Assembly: GCA_936440205.1 (NCBI GenBank)
Contig: OW387135.1
Span: 33,768,792 to 33,832,791 of the forward strand
DNA length: 64,000 nt
Direction: 5' to 3'
Origin: Lepidonotus clava
Taxonomy: Eukaryota; Annelida; Polychaeta; Phyllodocida; Polynoidae
Position 1 is the first letter of the stretch; each line of letters opens with the position of its first letter. Positions 56,501 to 64,000 of the stretch are shown here, piece by piece. Under the pieces are notes generated by a model, which saw nothing but the letters and a program-made list of their open reading frames with translations, had not been told where the DNA came from and searched no databases. A program made the translations under genes and the position numbers.

Positions 56501-59338
56501 GTGGGGAGGGGGTGGGGGTTCTATTTGGGCCGCTATAGAGGCCTGTGGCAGTGAAACTAATAAGGCTTATGGTTTTCTGTCTAACACGAGTCTGTGTATT
56601 CTACGCACATGGAGTTTGACAGCTGAGGGTGAGCAGGTGGCTGGGTGTTACAGAGGTCGGGGAGCAGGTTCTCAGACTAGTATCGGCGAAGTTCACACAT
56701 ACAACCGGCAAGCCCAAATCGAGGAAGATGAAGTCGGTGTCCACTGTGTGAATAAAGGAGTGTGTGTGTGTCTGATTACTGCAATGTCAGGGTGTCAGAT
56801 TCGTTGAGATTAGATCTACATACATTTCGTAAATAAAAGTCTTGGGGGTAAAAGGCATAGAGCCGTAGTACAGCTATATGAAATGCATGTTTAACTATGC
56901 ATAATAATATATACGTATATCAGTATATTATATTATATTTGGGGGTCTAATACGCCTCGCCTCTTCTTCGCTCTGTCTTACTACTGCAATACCTTTAAAA
57001 CTGGAGGTTAATCTCACCTGATTGTCCGTCCAGATACCCCAGGATGACGCAGGTGGAGACGGGGTCCAGGGTGTCCGATGCCACGCGAAAGTAGACTTTG
57101 TAGGAGCTGTAGGGCCCCGCGTAGGGCAAGGCGAGGTACACCGGGCCAGGCTCTGCGCCGGGCGACAAATCATTCAGGACCATCTCGATGAACTCAAGGA
57201 ACGGCCCCGAGGTGGCCGAATGGGGCCAGAGGTCGGAGACATCCTGCAAGACTATTTCAAAAACATAACTTAAGCAAAGAGATCGCCTATACTGGTTTGG
57301 GAAATTTTGGTGTAAGAGGTTTGATTTGTAGGCTAATAGTCATGATACATGAAAAACAGTTCAACTATTGCGATTGATTTTATTTGTCATAGAATACACC
57401 AGCAGTAACAAATCTAACACGATCATTTGCCAAAGCATATTCACAAATTTGTACATGACAAACAATTATAAACGGGTATTGGTAATGCCGTACATACTAG
57501 TATTGTAGTAACAAGGTGTAGTTTAGATCTCCATCGAGCACCAAATTGGCCACCCCCATCTCCACTCAATCCCTGACCGTCCCTTGAGTAATTATTTAGA
57601 GATTTTCTTCCATCAATTTGTTACATAAATACGAAAGATAATCACTATCATAATATCATAAGAAACTTAACTCACGATCGGGTACAGTGGAACTATTCCA
57701 ACAACTGACAACCATTTGGCCATTGTCCTTGATATTGCTCATTGCTCCATTAGACGGCACCAAGTGGCAGGAGACCCCGCCCTGGAGGCCCTGGTCTCGG
57801 CAGTCGGGCTCCACCAGCATGGTGACGGCGGGGGTGTTCTGCCCGTACCCTACATCAAACTGGCGCGACACCAGGGAAATACCGCGGTCAAAACCAATGG
57901 TCTGACAGACGTAGCTGACCATGAGTCCATCCGACGACGCGCCCATGGAAGCTGGGAGACGGTGTTCGCCAACGTTGACAGTGACCTCCACGCGCCCAAT
58001 GGCCCCGATGTAGTTGCTGTAAAATGGACTGCCTAACTTTTGGAGCTGCAGCAAGTAGCCACCGGATTGAAGGTCTACGGGAACAAAAAACAGTTTTGCT
58101 TTTGAAATTTTTTTTCTTGAATCATCACAAGAAGTCATGCAGACTCCTTTAATAAGTAGACTTATTTGAAATGATCATATTCAATGTAACTTTGATTATA
58201 AAGGTAAACTTAATTGTGCTGCTGTTTGCCATGCAAGATATCAAAACTGTTTTGATAATAATCTAATGAAACATCGAACTAAAACACAGAGAAAAATGCA
58301 AAGATCTTTCGCATTTTACACCTCTGAACTTATCTATATATAAGCAATCTTTTACTTTAAATTATTTTTGTGTTTTCCAGAATTTGAAATTATATTAAAG
58401 CAGCATTGCTAAGGAGGGCGGACTGATAAGATAAACTCAGAAATAAAATAACTTCAGCACAATTCAAGTATCACTGCTGTATATACGAAGCGTTCCAGAA
58501 GAACCTTATAACGGGGGCCATAAAGAGGGAAGAGTAGGAGGTTGCTGGTTGCTGCCTTTCACAGATAAAATGGTTTGTGCTGGCACGGGGGGTTATTGGA
58601 CTGATGTCAAATTTGGCACCTCCTAAAGGGAGGTACACCTATAGCGATTATGCACATTTCTTGTTGAGATTTAGAGGGTTATGACTTTGTAATGTGTAGG
58701 GCCTATACATAATCAGTGGCTTTAGTTGAAATCCATAAATTCGAATGGTTTTAAATTGCATAAAGCTGTCTTACCCACTGATGGGACATATGCTGTCAAC
58801 AAAAGGGTATATGCAAGATCACAATAAACGGGTGCTGTCGAAAAGGAAACTTCATCCGAAAGCTCACACGTTGAGTTGACGGCCTCATCACTTGTCCACA
58901 AGGTGCGGACAGCACCACACGATCGGGAGTTCTCTCCATAGACGTACTCATATGTAGAACACAACTGGTGGAACCCAACAACATCCCCTGTAAGGACGTC
59001 CATGCTCAGATCTTGTTTCCATTTTGATCGAGTGTCATTACCTTCATTGTGGGACTCCTGTAAGTTAACGACTCCCAGTAGGATCTCTTTCTGCTGGACG
59101 AGTTTGTAGACCGGGCTTGATGTTGGTCGCCAGATCTGAAGGTACACCTTCCCAGCTTGACTGTCGGCACCAGAGTGAACCAACCAGAGGGTAAGCTCGC
59201 TGAGAAAACCGTCTGAAGGCATTGCATTCCAGGGGTCAAGCAATATGGTGTTTTTGGTTGGCCTAAAATGATTATTGCTGATAGGGAGCCCTGACCCAAT
59301 AGCCACATCCACATTCACGTCCATTGGCATGGGGATAG
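38424..59338 (-). CDS. SRCR/sushi cell-surface receptor-like protein, 5' incomplete
   Basis: Not a named gene that I recognise. Exons in transcript order: 59338-58775, 58074-57676, 57251-57018, 55291-54935, 54651-54513, 52372-52300, 52115-52004, 51549-51238, 50239-49910, 49278-49158, 48239-48064, 47751-about 47374 (or 47368), 46813-46634, 44464-44282, 44088-43897, 43523-43341, 42958-42779, 40851-40660, 40270-40094, 39736-39545, 39320-39138, 38569-38424. All join in frame, mostly by phase-1 introns, to about 1666 residues ending in a stop. Order: orphan domain, SRCR, orphan module, five SRCRs, Ser/Thr-rich linker, nine CCP modules, hydrophobic C-terminus. SRCR plus CCP proteins are known as surface or secreted recognition and adhesion molecules; the Geodia sponge aggregation receptor has a similar mix. 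No signal-peptide exon was found upstream, so the N-terminus is missing or lies beyond 59338. Small exons could also have been missed in the longer introns. Confidence 0.85.
39138..40851 (-). CDS. Receptor exons: CCP modules 6-9
   Basis: Exons 40851-40660, 40270-40094, 39736-39545 and 39320-39138. Each has C ... Y/I-x-C ... C ... G-x-W ... C spacing (for example GKWKTIISGTC; GQWSLNTTC; GQWEPELIDC). All are phase 1. For module 8 the acceptor could be three bases further in (39733), a one-codon ambiguity. Confidence 0.9.
41020..42495 (-). mobile_element. 5'-truncated LINE with reverse transcriptase, in receptor intron
   Basis: Minus-strand reverse transcriptase: DNQYGFLKGKG, FIDFSRAFDSLDHN, TYGTAQGSIMGPLLF, the catalytic YADD (about 42030), then YEYLGVNLDDRLD and the LINE-type C-terminus (MRGVKLWDNLPNELQ) ending near 41219. 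The copy is dead: the frame shifts once near 42300 and a TAA interrupts it near 41545. The 3' end is A-rich on its own strand (T tract at about 41018-41051). It starts abruptly near 42495, the usual 5' truncation. It sits in the intron between CCP modules 5 and 6, in the same direction as the host gene. Clade not assigned (Jockey/CR1/RTE-like by eye). Confidence 0.85.
42779..44464 (-). CDS. Receptor exons: CCP modules 2-5
   Basis: Exons 44464-44282, 44088-43897, 43523-43341 and 42958-42779, each one CCP module with four cysteines and the W before the last Cys (for example CGDPPVIEG ... GNWQTLPGSC; CPPPLMFRN ... LQWELEKDSTC). All are phase 1 to 1. One-exon-one-module is normal for CCP genes. 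Confidence 0.9.
45313..45480 (-). mobile_element. Short 3' tail of the same LINE family
   Basis: After an A-rich end (T tract at 45317-45335 on +), the segment CTGTATAGTACAAGTTCTTC plus CATCAGA matches the corresponding stretch beside the tail of the LINE at 41050-41090. It is a much shorter truncated copy in the same orientation, in the intron between CCP modules 1 and 2. Confidence 0.5.
45533..45702. mobile_element. MITE, 170 bases, receptor intron
   Basis: Terminal inverted repeats of about 26 bases: ATAATATGTGACCCGTTTTG + GCGAAT, perfect at the two ends. A second inner inverted pair (GAGTCGGATGTCG / CGACATCCGACTC) makes it strongly self-complementary. Confidence 0.75.
45950..46530 (+). 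repeat. Diverged tandem array, period about 240
   Basis: The phrase ATACTACTCA or ATACTACTAAC recurs at about 46001, 46249 and 46485, each time preceded by a C-rich CCATTTC-type phrase and followed by a CATGT/GCAT phrase. Related phrases return at 48290-49060. Confidence 0.45.
46634..46813 (-). CDS. Receptor exon: CCP (sushi) module 1, degenerate
   Basis: 60 codons, phase 1 to 1. CEKPSLPPGVTV start and a C-Q-N-G-E-W-H-C ending fit a CCP module, but one of the usual four cysteines is missing. It is flanked by a diverged tandem array on the side towards module 2. Confidence 0.75.
47368..47751 (-). CDS. Receptor exon: Ser/Thr-rich linker
   Basis: About 126-128 codons rich in Ser, Thr, Pro and Ala, with no domain, lying exactly between the SRCR and CCP blocks. 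Likely an O-glycosylated stalk. Acceptor CAAATCAG|AT at 47752. The donor is either A|GTGCGC (exon end 47374) or C|GTGTTT (47368); both are phase 1, so the end is uncertain by two codons. Confidence 0.65.
48064..49278 (-). CDS. Receptor exons: SRCR domain 6 split over two exons
   Basis: Exon 49278-49158 (phase 1 to 2) encodes HLQIYIGGTYYYICYN to NNDVLCR. Exon 48239-48064 (phase 2 to 1) encodes HFETIENGSPD, then FLLMCETASALQNCSLEMM and ends ITRLNCYETG. The break falls right after the C-R pair, as in domain 3. Diverged in its first half. Confidence 0.75.
48290..49060 (+). repeat. Second block of the 240-base array family
   Basis: CCGGCCATATACACAAGACA at 48320 and CCGGCCACATATACACGAAA at 48449 repeat each other. 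GTACTACTCATG (48578) and ATACTACTAACA (49033) repeat the motif of the block at 45950. A TIR element sits inside (48620-48872). Confidence 0.4.
48620..48872. mobile_element. Second member of the CACGGATAGC TIR family
   Basis: Left arm CACGGATAGCTGATCTACAG ... CACCTGCAGGTT; right arm in reverse CCATGGATAGCATATTTCCT ... TACCTGTAG. In the receptor intron between the two halves of SRCR domain 6. Confidence 0.45.
49910..50239 (-). CDS. Receptor exon: SRCR domain 5
   Basis: 110 codons, phase 1 to 1. LTIRFGNNIVHACGLQ, then VICRMLGYEKGVGY and a C-terminal LTCMGNESHIEDC. Clearly SRCR in spacing. The acceptor TTTGAAG|AG is weak but is the one that keeps phase. Confidence 0.85.
51238..51549 (-). CDS. 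Receptor exon: SRCR domain 4 (divergent)
   Basis: 104 codons, phase 1 to 1. The N-terminal half is divergent (FRLQSSLSTVPFGTCIDPN). The core LICTQMGYQYGLPIF and the ending GGEEYLTDCDP ... LTVVCPSG show the SRCR order C-x-x-(M/L)-G-Y, C, C. Confidence 0.82.
52004..54651 (-). CDS. Receptor exons: SRCR domain 3 split over three exons
   Basis: Exon 54651-54513 gives IRLSGTTGLQKG through WGAICASND to KVICR and ends in phase 2. Exon 52372-52300 continues QFGLQRDAVCLEELVLTQ and ends in phase 0. Exon 52115-52004 gives FNCSGAESHIGMC through CVECSP and ends in phase 1. Together they make one SRCR domain, whereas the neighbouring SRCRs are single exons. The 2.1-kb intron between the first two parts holds a degenerate GTC repeat and a repeat-rich block. 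Confidence 0.85.
52440..53040 (+). repeat. Degenerate CCATGTC-CTGTCGATTTT repeat with an insertion
   Basis: Units of roughly 35-45 bases (CCATGTCACCTGTCGATTTT + AAGAAA) at 52440-52680 and 52971-53040. The two parts are split by 290 unrelated bases flanked by the 19-base direct repeat AAGAAACAGCCATGTCGCC (52662-52680 and 52971-52989). Confidence 0.6.
53217..54150 (+). mobile_element. Possible LTR-like element (weak)
   Basis: A block of distinct composition with a TATA-like GCTATATAAGCAG near 53605 and a short ATTAGA triplet repeat, without coding content. Only the promoter-like layout supports it. No second copy in the window. Confidence 0.25.
54935..55291 (-). CDS. Receptor exon: SRCR domain 2
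   Basis: Canonical SRCR in one exon of 119 codons: GFVEVFHNGAWGRVCSNQ, then VAVPFCRQLGFSSGISF, a C-P-T-G-A-L-S-L-S-E-C block and a final HLALEC. Phase 1 at both ends. Confidence 0.9.
55465..55525 (+). repeat. Two 30-base tandem units
   Basis: ACTGTTGTCACATATGAGGT + GCA occurs at 55471 and 55501. It precedes a frame with an NPGP motif (55567-55578). Confidence 0.75.
57018..57251 (-). CDS. Receptor exon: orphan 78-residue module
   Basis: Encodes FLEFIEMVLNDLSPGAEP, then PVYLALPYAGPYSSYKVYF and TCVILGYLDGQSG. A phase-1 acceptor (GAAATAG|TC) keeps the frame with both neighbours. A stronger-looking TTGCAG eight bases further in would break it. The stretch is GC-rich relative to flanking introns, supporting a coding role. 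No family recognised; one cysteine only. Confidence 0.7.
57676..58074 (-). CDS. Receptor exon: SRCR domain 1 (divergent)
   Basis: 133 codons, phase 1 to 1. It opens with GRVEVTVNVGEHRLP, then VSYVCQTIGFDRGISL, matching the SRCR order G-R-V-E-V ... C-x-x-(L/I)-G-F-x-x-G. Only four cysteines are present and the usual W-G-T-V-C block is lost. The fold is probably kept but divergent. Confidence 0.75.
58775..59338 (-). CDS. Receptor exon: orphan extracellular domain, 188 residues
   Basis: Phase 1 at both ends. It encodes a beta-rich-looking stretch with the motifs GFLSELTLWLVHSGA, GKVYLQIWRP and LTGDVVGFHQ, and four cysteines in the last third. It resembles, from memory, uncharacterised repeats in marine invertebrate extracellular proteins with a K(V/L)-x-Q-(I/V)-WRP core and a GDV(I/V)G motif. 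I know no Pfam name for it. Two downstream Met codons near the exon start do not follow a signal peptide, so the true N-terminus is upstream. Confidence 0.8.
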
Positions 59339-59344
59339 CTGCAA

Positions 59345-60690
59345 TAGAACGTGCATTCTTTAATTGATAGGCCTACCTATAAATAGGTATATAAGAGGTC
59401 TCCTAATTATGTGCAAAAGGGGACACGTTTGTAACTGGATTTGAATCTGTATAGGCCTATGCATAAACTACACATGTAGCTCAAGATATTTAAGATTCTA
59501 TTTATAAATTTATACAACATATTTTACATAGTTATCAAATCTTTTTTATTTATTGAACCACATTCATTACAATAATGATCTTCAATGTAGGTAAGTAAGT
59601 AAACGAAATATCATGATATAGGTATAAATGATTCACAACATAATCAAACGGACATATATATTATGTAATAAGATACAATTACAATGACACTTATTAATTA
59701 AGTCTAAAGTATATCAAGTTTCAGTACCCAAGTTCAAAAGCAATATTGCTATAGTAGTATACACCCTTCTTATTAAAGGTGGCGCCCCTTCTTAGCAGAA
59801 ATATGAACCCCGGTGAGGGGAAAGCTGTCCAAATCAGTCTGCAGCACTGTCCATGCACTGGCTTTGAAGCATAACCAAGTGACAATTAGTACCACTTCAG
59901 GCAGTGAAGGGTCTGTAATGTAATGTGTGTGGGATGTGTCTATGAGAGGGGAGGTAGAGAGGGAGAGGGGGTAGTTGCGGTTGTTTATACCAGTCCAGTT
60001 CTGTAGAATAATTGGTATAATTCTAACCACATATACTATTTCAGTAAATCCCACCTTGGCCCTGTTCCTCATATTAATCATTGTTATGATGGTGGCCCAT
60101 GCCACATGGCAGTTGATGTGTTCAAGCTACAATAAAATTATTCATCTAAATATACCTGGTCTACAATCATCACTGAACTCCACATTGCCCACAACATATC
60201 TACAAGTTCCACAGCCCAGGGCCCCTAAACACCCACTCAAACTGAGCTCCAACACAATCCCTGTTTGCTGGTATATTTACATAATTAACTTGTTTGTTTA
60301 GAGTTGACCTCATTTTGAACCAATCTCAGCCTACATCTTTTATCATGAGATTAAGACACTTGTTGTAAAGAACACATATTTTTGTATGCAAATATGAGTG
60401 CAAAATATGATCAATTATCTTTCAGTTGATGTATTGAAAAGATAGAGGAAAGAAGTTGAGAGTGCTCCCACTGTAACCCTATGTGCAGAGAAATTATCTA
60501 CTTGCTAGGCTCTCAGCACCTGGGCCAGGTGGTCATTAGCACGGCACTTCGCAGGGTCATAAGCAAGGTGTAAAGTAGGTCCTTATACAAACTGGCAATG
60601 CTCGCCAGACAAACGCGCTGACTTGTATTATGACACCATGAGGCAACCAATGATTCTCAAATTTCCCCCCCGCATATGATTAACTCTGTA
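59345..60690. other. DNA upstream of the first receptor exon found
   Basis: No convincing signal-peptide exon with a phase-1 donor was found on the minus strand. Purine-rich tracts occur near 59945-59975. The missing 5' exon may be here, too short to recognise, or beyond the window. Confidence 0.4.
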
Positions 60691-60699
60691 CAATTAGTC

Positions 60700-61386
60700 C
60701 ATATGGATCAGTAAACTAAGAGGTGCGTAAGAGGAAAGAGCTTCGACAGATATATACTTATGTATGAAGCATTGCTCTGGTAAATTTAGAAATACAGTTT
60801 TGAATATTCGTAAAAATGTTATATCAGCTAAACCATGTATTTTCAATGACAAAAACACACAAGTAGAGTTTTTGAGACCTATGAAACATTGGTAAAATCG
60901 GTATATTGTTAAATGAAGTAGTATAATCATGGACCTGTGGTTGAATTATCTTTTACAGATTTGACTAAATGTTTAAAATCACCTGTATATACTGCTGCAA
61001 ACTTATGGAATGCACTACCCAGTGAGACGAGACTATCACCAAGTATTGACAACTTTAAGAATATCATTAAATTACAACAAAAAGAGAATTTTAGGCTGCA
61101 AAATCAGGTTGTAAATTAGAGCATTTTATTTTATGTGTAGAAACTTTTAAAGTGATAATAATGGAATAACACTGTAATCATATCATCTCATCACCATCAA
61201 TCATTCTATTCACTAATTGTAATTTTGTTAACATGTGGTGTTAAACTTCTTTTCATCATAAATCTATACTGATGTATATAATCTATATCGCTGGTATATC
61301 GAACTGTACACAAGAGGAAGACCAGATATTTTGTTTGATCTTGATACAGTATAATAAAGTCTAAATAAAAAAAAAATAAAAAAATA
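60700..61386 (+). mobile_element. LINE 3' end
   Basis: 60937-61119 encodes the C-terminal reverse transcriptase signature AANLWNALPSETRLSPSI followed by FKNIIKLQ, then about 240 bases of 3' UTR, AATAAA-like signals and an A-rich tail at about 61361-61386. Upstream bases to about 60700 look like the decayed preceding part of the same frame. Different family from the LINE at 41020. Confidence 0.65.
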
Positions 61387-62019
61387 TGAAATGTTGGTTT
61401 GAAGACAGAGCCAAAAGTGTTGGGAAACGGACACCTCTCTGCGAAAGCTTATTGTAAGGATACATCTGTCGGCCTAGCTATATAGGGGCCTGTGCCATGG
61501 CTTATTAAATTGAACTGAAACTTTGTAAGTAAACATATTCCTAAAGTCCCTATTGGGGGAAAGTTGTCTAACCTTTTTCATTATGTCTTTCTTTTCTACG
61601 TTTGATAAAATCAAACCAGGGACATGCTCGAATTTTGAGACATACTCCCTTGAGAAGGACCTTATAAATGTCGGGCATATATCTCTGCATTCTCTCTGTT
61701 TAATATTTCGTGATGAAAAAGCAATTTCTATTAAAATAAAGTGCATTTCATAAAATATTTCTTCCTTTACATTTGATGTCTATGCTCAAAACCACAAACA
61801 ATAAACTTCAGTTAAATACTACTCACATCATAAGAGTAGGCCTATCCTCGACTATCACTGTACCTTAAACAGTTAAACTTGGGTTGTTAAAACAGGAATG
61901 GATGTAAATACATGCATATAGAATATGGAATATTAATTTTGGTTTGGGACGCAGACAAAAATATTGGGAAATAGTGATCTCTGTGCATGTTGTCAAGTAA
62001 AGTACACTGCTAATCTCAG

Positions 62020-62350
62020 TGTTAAAAAAGTTAGTCATAAGTGACTAATTTTCTTAGTCATTTCAATGGCTACGTATATGCCCAACTTTGCATTAGTCAG
62101 GGTAGTCATCTCTGACTAATCACCTTAGTCAACTTTTTTCTAGGAATGAGGTGATGGAATAGGAACATGATGACTAAGGTATCAGTCATCCCTACTGGGA
62201 CATTAGTCATTTTGACTATTTTAGGATAGTAATATTGACTAAAGGTTAGACAACTATGTCTAAGGATTAGTCCCAAAGACTAGAACAATTTTGATTTCCT
62301 GGAAAATATTGACTAATGTCTTAGTTCTTTTGACTAATGATATAGCCACT
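62020..62350 (+). repeat. Cluster of TTAGTCA/TGACTAA motifs
   Basis: More than a dozen TTAGTCA or TGACTAA heptamers in both orientations in about 330 bases, spaced irregularly. No coding frame. Confidence 0.6.
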
Positions 62351-62524
62351 AATGACCAACCCAAGAAAGGCTCTTCAGGCGCCTTTTTAGAGTTGACCTT
62401 CCAAATAAAAAAATCCTTAATGTATCTAAAACGATGTCTCTTATTATGAAATTACATTACATGTAGCAAAGAGCAAATGTAATTTGCATGCTAATATGGG
62501 TGTTAAAAATGGTTTGGTTTGTGT

Positions 62525-62765
62525 ATTGTTTAGATTTAGGAGAGGGGAGGGTAAGATAGGGCAGGGCAGGGCGTGGTCGGCTGACAGTGTAAGACAGGGT
62601 AGGGCAGGAAAAGACAGGGAAAGGTGTGGCAGGACAGGGCAGGTCAGTGTAGGGTAGGGTTGGAAAGGACAAGGCTGGATAGCATAGGGTAAGGCAGAAC
62701 AGGGCGGGGTAAAACAGGCCAGGGCTGGGTTAGAGAGGACATGCAAGGAAGGACAGGACAGGGGA
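62525..62765 (+). repeat. Purine-rich GGGCA minisatellite
   Basis: Degenerate 5-10 base units of GGGCAGG / AGGACA / GGGTA. The opposite strand gives long Pro/Ser/Leu-rich frames that are repeat artefacts. Confidence 0.75.
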
Positions 62766-63474
62766 AGTTCAAAGTTAACCCATGTTTTATAATTGTGCAG
62801 GTTAGTCTAAGGACCTCCCCAACAAACAGGACACATGTTGTTACCAGTTTACCACGTGTTAAATTTATACTGGTGTTTTGGTAATTACTATGTAATATTA
62901 GTATCTTAGAAGGTTTACCATGAGCTTTCACATAGTAATACACTAATGTCTATTTCATGAGAGTTTCATTATGTAAGTTTGATGATCATATTCACAATGG
63001 AAATTTTAATTTACATTTCCCACGTGTATTTATGTTTCTAAATTTTCGTGTCATTTTAGTGACAGTCTGGTGTAGTGACTATCTTTGGTAAAATATGTGC
63101 ATCACACTAGTTTTTAGTCATGCTATTTTCATTTAATACTGGGGTAAAACCAGGAGTTCAACAGGCGAAAACTGTTTTTCTGTGACACTAGTTTTTGATG
63201 CAGGGAATTTCCAAGCGTAACATGTTTATAACACGTTGTGACGAGTTTAACATCGGTTTTCCCTGAGATTTCATTGAAAAATCATACAGATAAACTTTAT
63301 ATCACTACACCAGGATTTCACCACGTAAACTCTTATGAAACTGAAATAGTTAATTTTTGTGAATTTTATTGAGTTCATCTTTATAAGAGGATATAAAATT
63401 GAAAGGTTTTTCCATAAAGACCACTTGTCCACGTTATCAAAATACAATGGAATGGGCAACAAATCCAAGATAAT

Positions 63475-63560
63475 CTGTATAACTCAATGGTAGAGCCCTG
63501 GCATTGTATAATATGAGGAGACCAGGCCAGGGGGAACCAGGGTTCGAATCCCCACACTTT
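63475..63560 (+). mobile_element. tRNA-like SINE head beside a minisatellite
   Basis: A box ATAACTCAATGGTAGAGC (about 63479-63496) and B box GGGTTCGAATCC (63540-63551). The spacing is longer than in a tRNA, so it is read as SINE-derived. The 20-base minisatellite starts about 60 bases further on. Confidence 0.45.
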
Positions 63561-63618
63561 TGTTTCATTAGGAAGCAAGAAAACTTCATTTACACATCAA
63601 AACTCCTGTCAAAATCTC

Positions 63619-64000
63619 TGTCAGGGCTCCCTCCCGTCTGTCAGGGCTCCCACCCGTCTGTCAGGGCTCCCACCCGTCTGTCAGGGCTCCCTCCCGTCTG
63701 TCAGGGCTCCCACCCGTCTGTCAGGGTTCCCTCCCGTCTGTCAGGGCTCCCTCCCGTCTGTCAGGGCCCCCTCCCGTCTGTCAGGGCCCCCTCCCACCAG
63801 TCAGGGCTCCCCCCGCCTGTCAAGGCCGCTTGCTGGCGACCAGGGTCCCCTCCTGGCCATCAGGGTCCCCTTACAACAGTCAAGGCCCCATCCCGGCCAT
63901 GATGAGCTAAGGAAGTGAAAGGATAAACTTACCAAGCTCTGGATTCTGTTTCCGTGTGTATCATAGCCATCAGTGTCCCCTCCCTGTCGTCAGGGCACCT
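63619..64000 (+). repeat. 20-base GTCAGGGCTCCCTCCCGTCT minisatellite, runs off the window
   Basis: Exactly 20-base periodic from 63621 to 63780 (eight units, nearly identical). It then decays through units of variable length (TCAGGGTCCCCTCC type) to the last base. Confidence 0.9.

Noticed and set aside
59773-60105. 110-codon minus-strand frame as the missing receptor N-terminus
   Set aside because: No signal peptide followed by a phase-1 donor; hydrophobic patches are scattered.
62444-62746. Pro/Leu/Ser-rich frames
   Set aside because: Translation of the GGGCA minisatellite; repeat artefact.
63504-63902. 132-codon frame with repeated GLPPVCQGSHPSVRA-like units
   Set aside because: Translation of the 20-base minisatellite. 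Three units (60 bases) keep the frame open in blocks, so the repeat alone explains it.
63930-64000. Receptor first exon ending at the good donor CTTG|GTAAGT (63938)
   Set aside because: The frame open through it ends in phase 2, not phase 1, and the upstream part is minisatellite.
1-64000. CRISPR array, bacterial operons, rRNA genes
   Set aside because: Nothing of the kind; the spaced 20-base array at the end has no unique spacers.

Overview
The window is a piece of nuclear DNA from an invertebrate animal, AT-rich and heavily loaded with introns and repeats. Many small exons, GT-AG introns of a few hundred to a few thousand bases, tRNA-headed SINEs, several MITE-like families and LINE tails all point this way. 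An SRCR-sushi receptor gene fits a marine invertebrate (lophotrochozoan, ambulacrarian or cephalochordate). I cannot fix the phylum from the sequence alone.

Four protein genes can be read. (1) BMS1 (+, 5840-24093) is complete. Its 24 coding exons splice in one unbroken frame to 1285 residues, close to human BMS1 (about 1282). It is the GTPase of the small-subunit processome. (2) WDR53 (-, 28114-29298) is a 394-residue WD-repeat protein in a single coding exon, with an unusual NGHA repeat. (3) COX6B1 (+, coding 34126-35130) is an 81-residue cytochrome c oxidase subunit with the twin CX9C / CX10C pattern. It has a separate 5' UTR exon next to tandem ETS (GABP/NRF-2-like) sites. (4) A large receptor-like gene (-, 38424-59338, 5' end not found) was assembled here from 22 exons in consistent frame. 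It encodes at least 1666 residues: an orphan extracellular domain, six SRCR domains with a second orphan module between the first two, a Ser/Thr-rich linker, nine sushi (CCP) modules and a C-terminal hydrophobic segment with almost no tail.

Layout: 1-5800 is repeat-rich upstream DNA (LTR-like copy, tRNA-like SINE head, GTCAGGG repeat, a TIR element). 5840-24093 is BMS1, with foldback elements, tandem repeats and a second LTR-like copy in its introns. 24100-28100 is intergenic, with an inverted repeat partner and a SINE. 28114-29307 is WDR53. 29310-31980 holds small inverted-repeat elements. 31990-35335 is COX6B1. 35340-37230 is featureless. 37234-59338 is the receptor gene, with a LINE, a LINE tail, MITEs and a diverged satellite in its introns. 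59340-64000 holds a LINE 3' end and three low-complexity or minisatellite blocks.

The four genes do not form a pathway. BMS1, WDR53 and COX6B1 are housekeeping genes (ribosome assembly, a WD-repeat adaptor, respiration), and the receptor is a probable cell-surface recognition or adhesion protein. The receptor, with its two orphan modules, is the least described item in the window.
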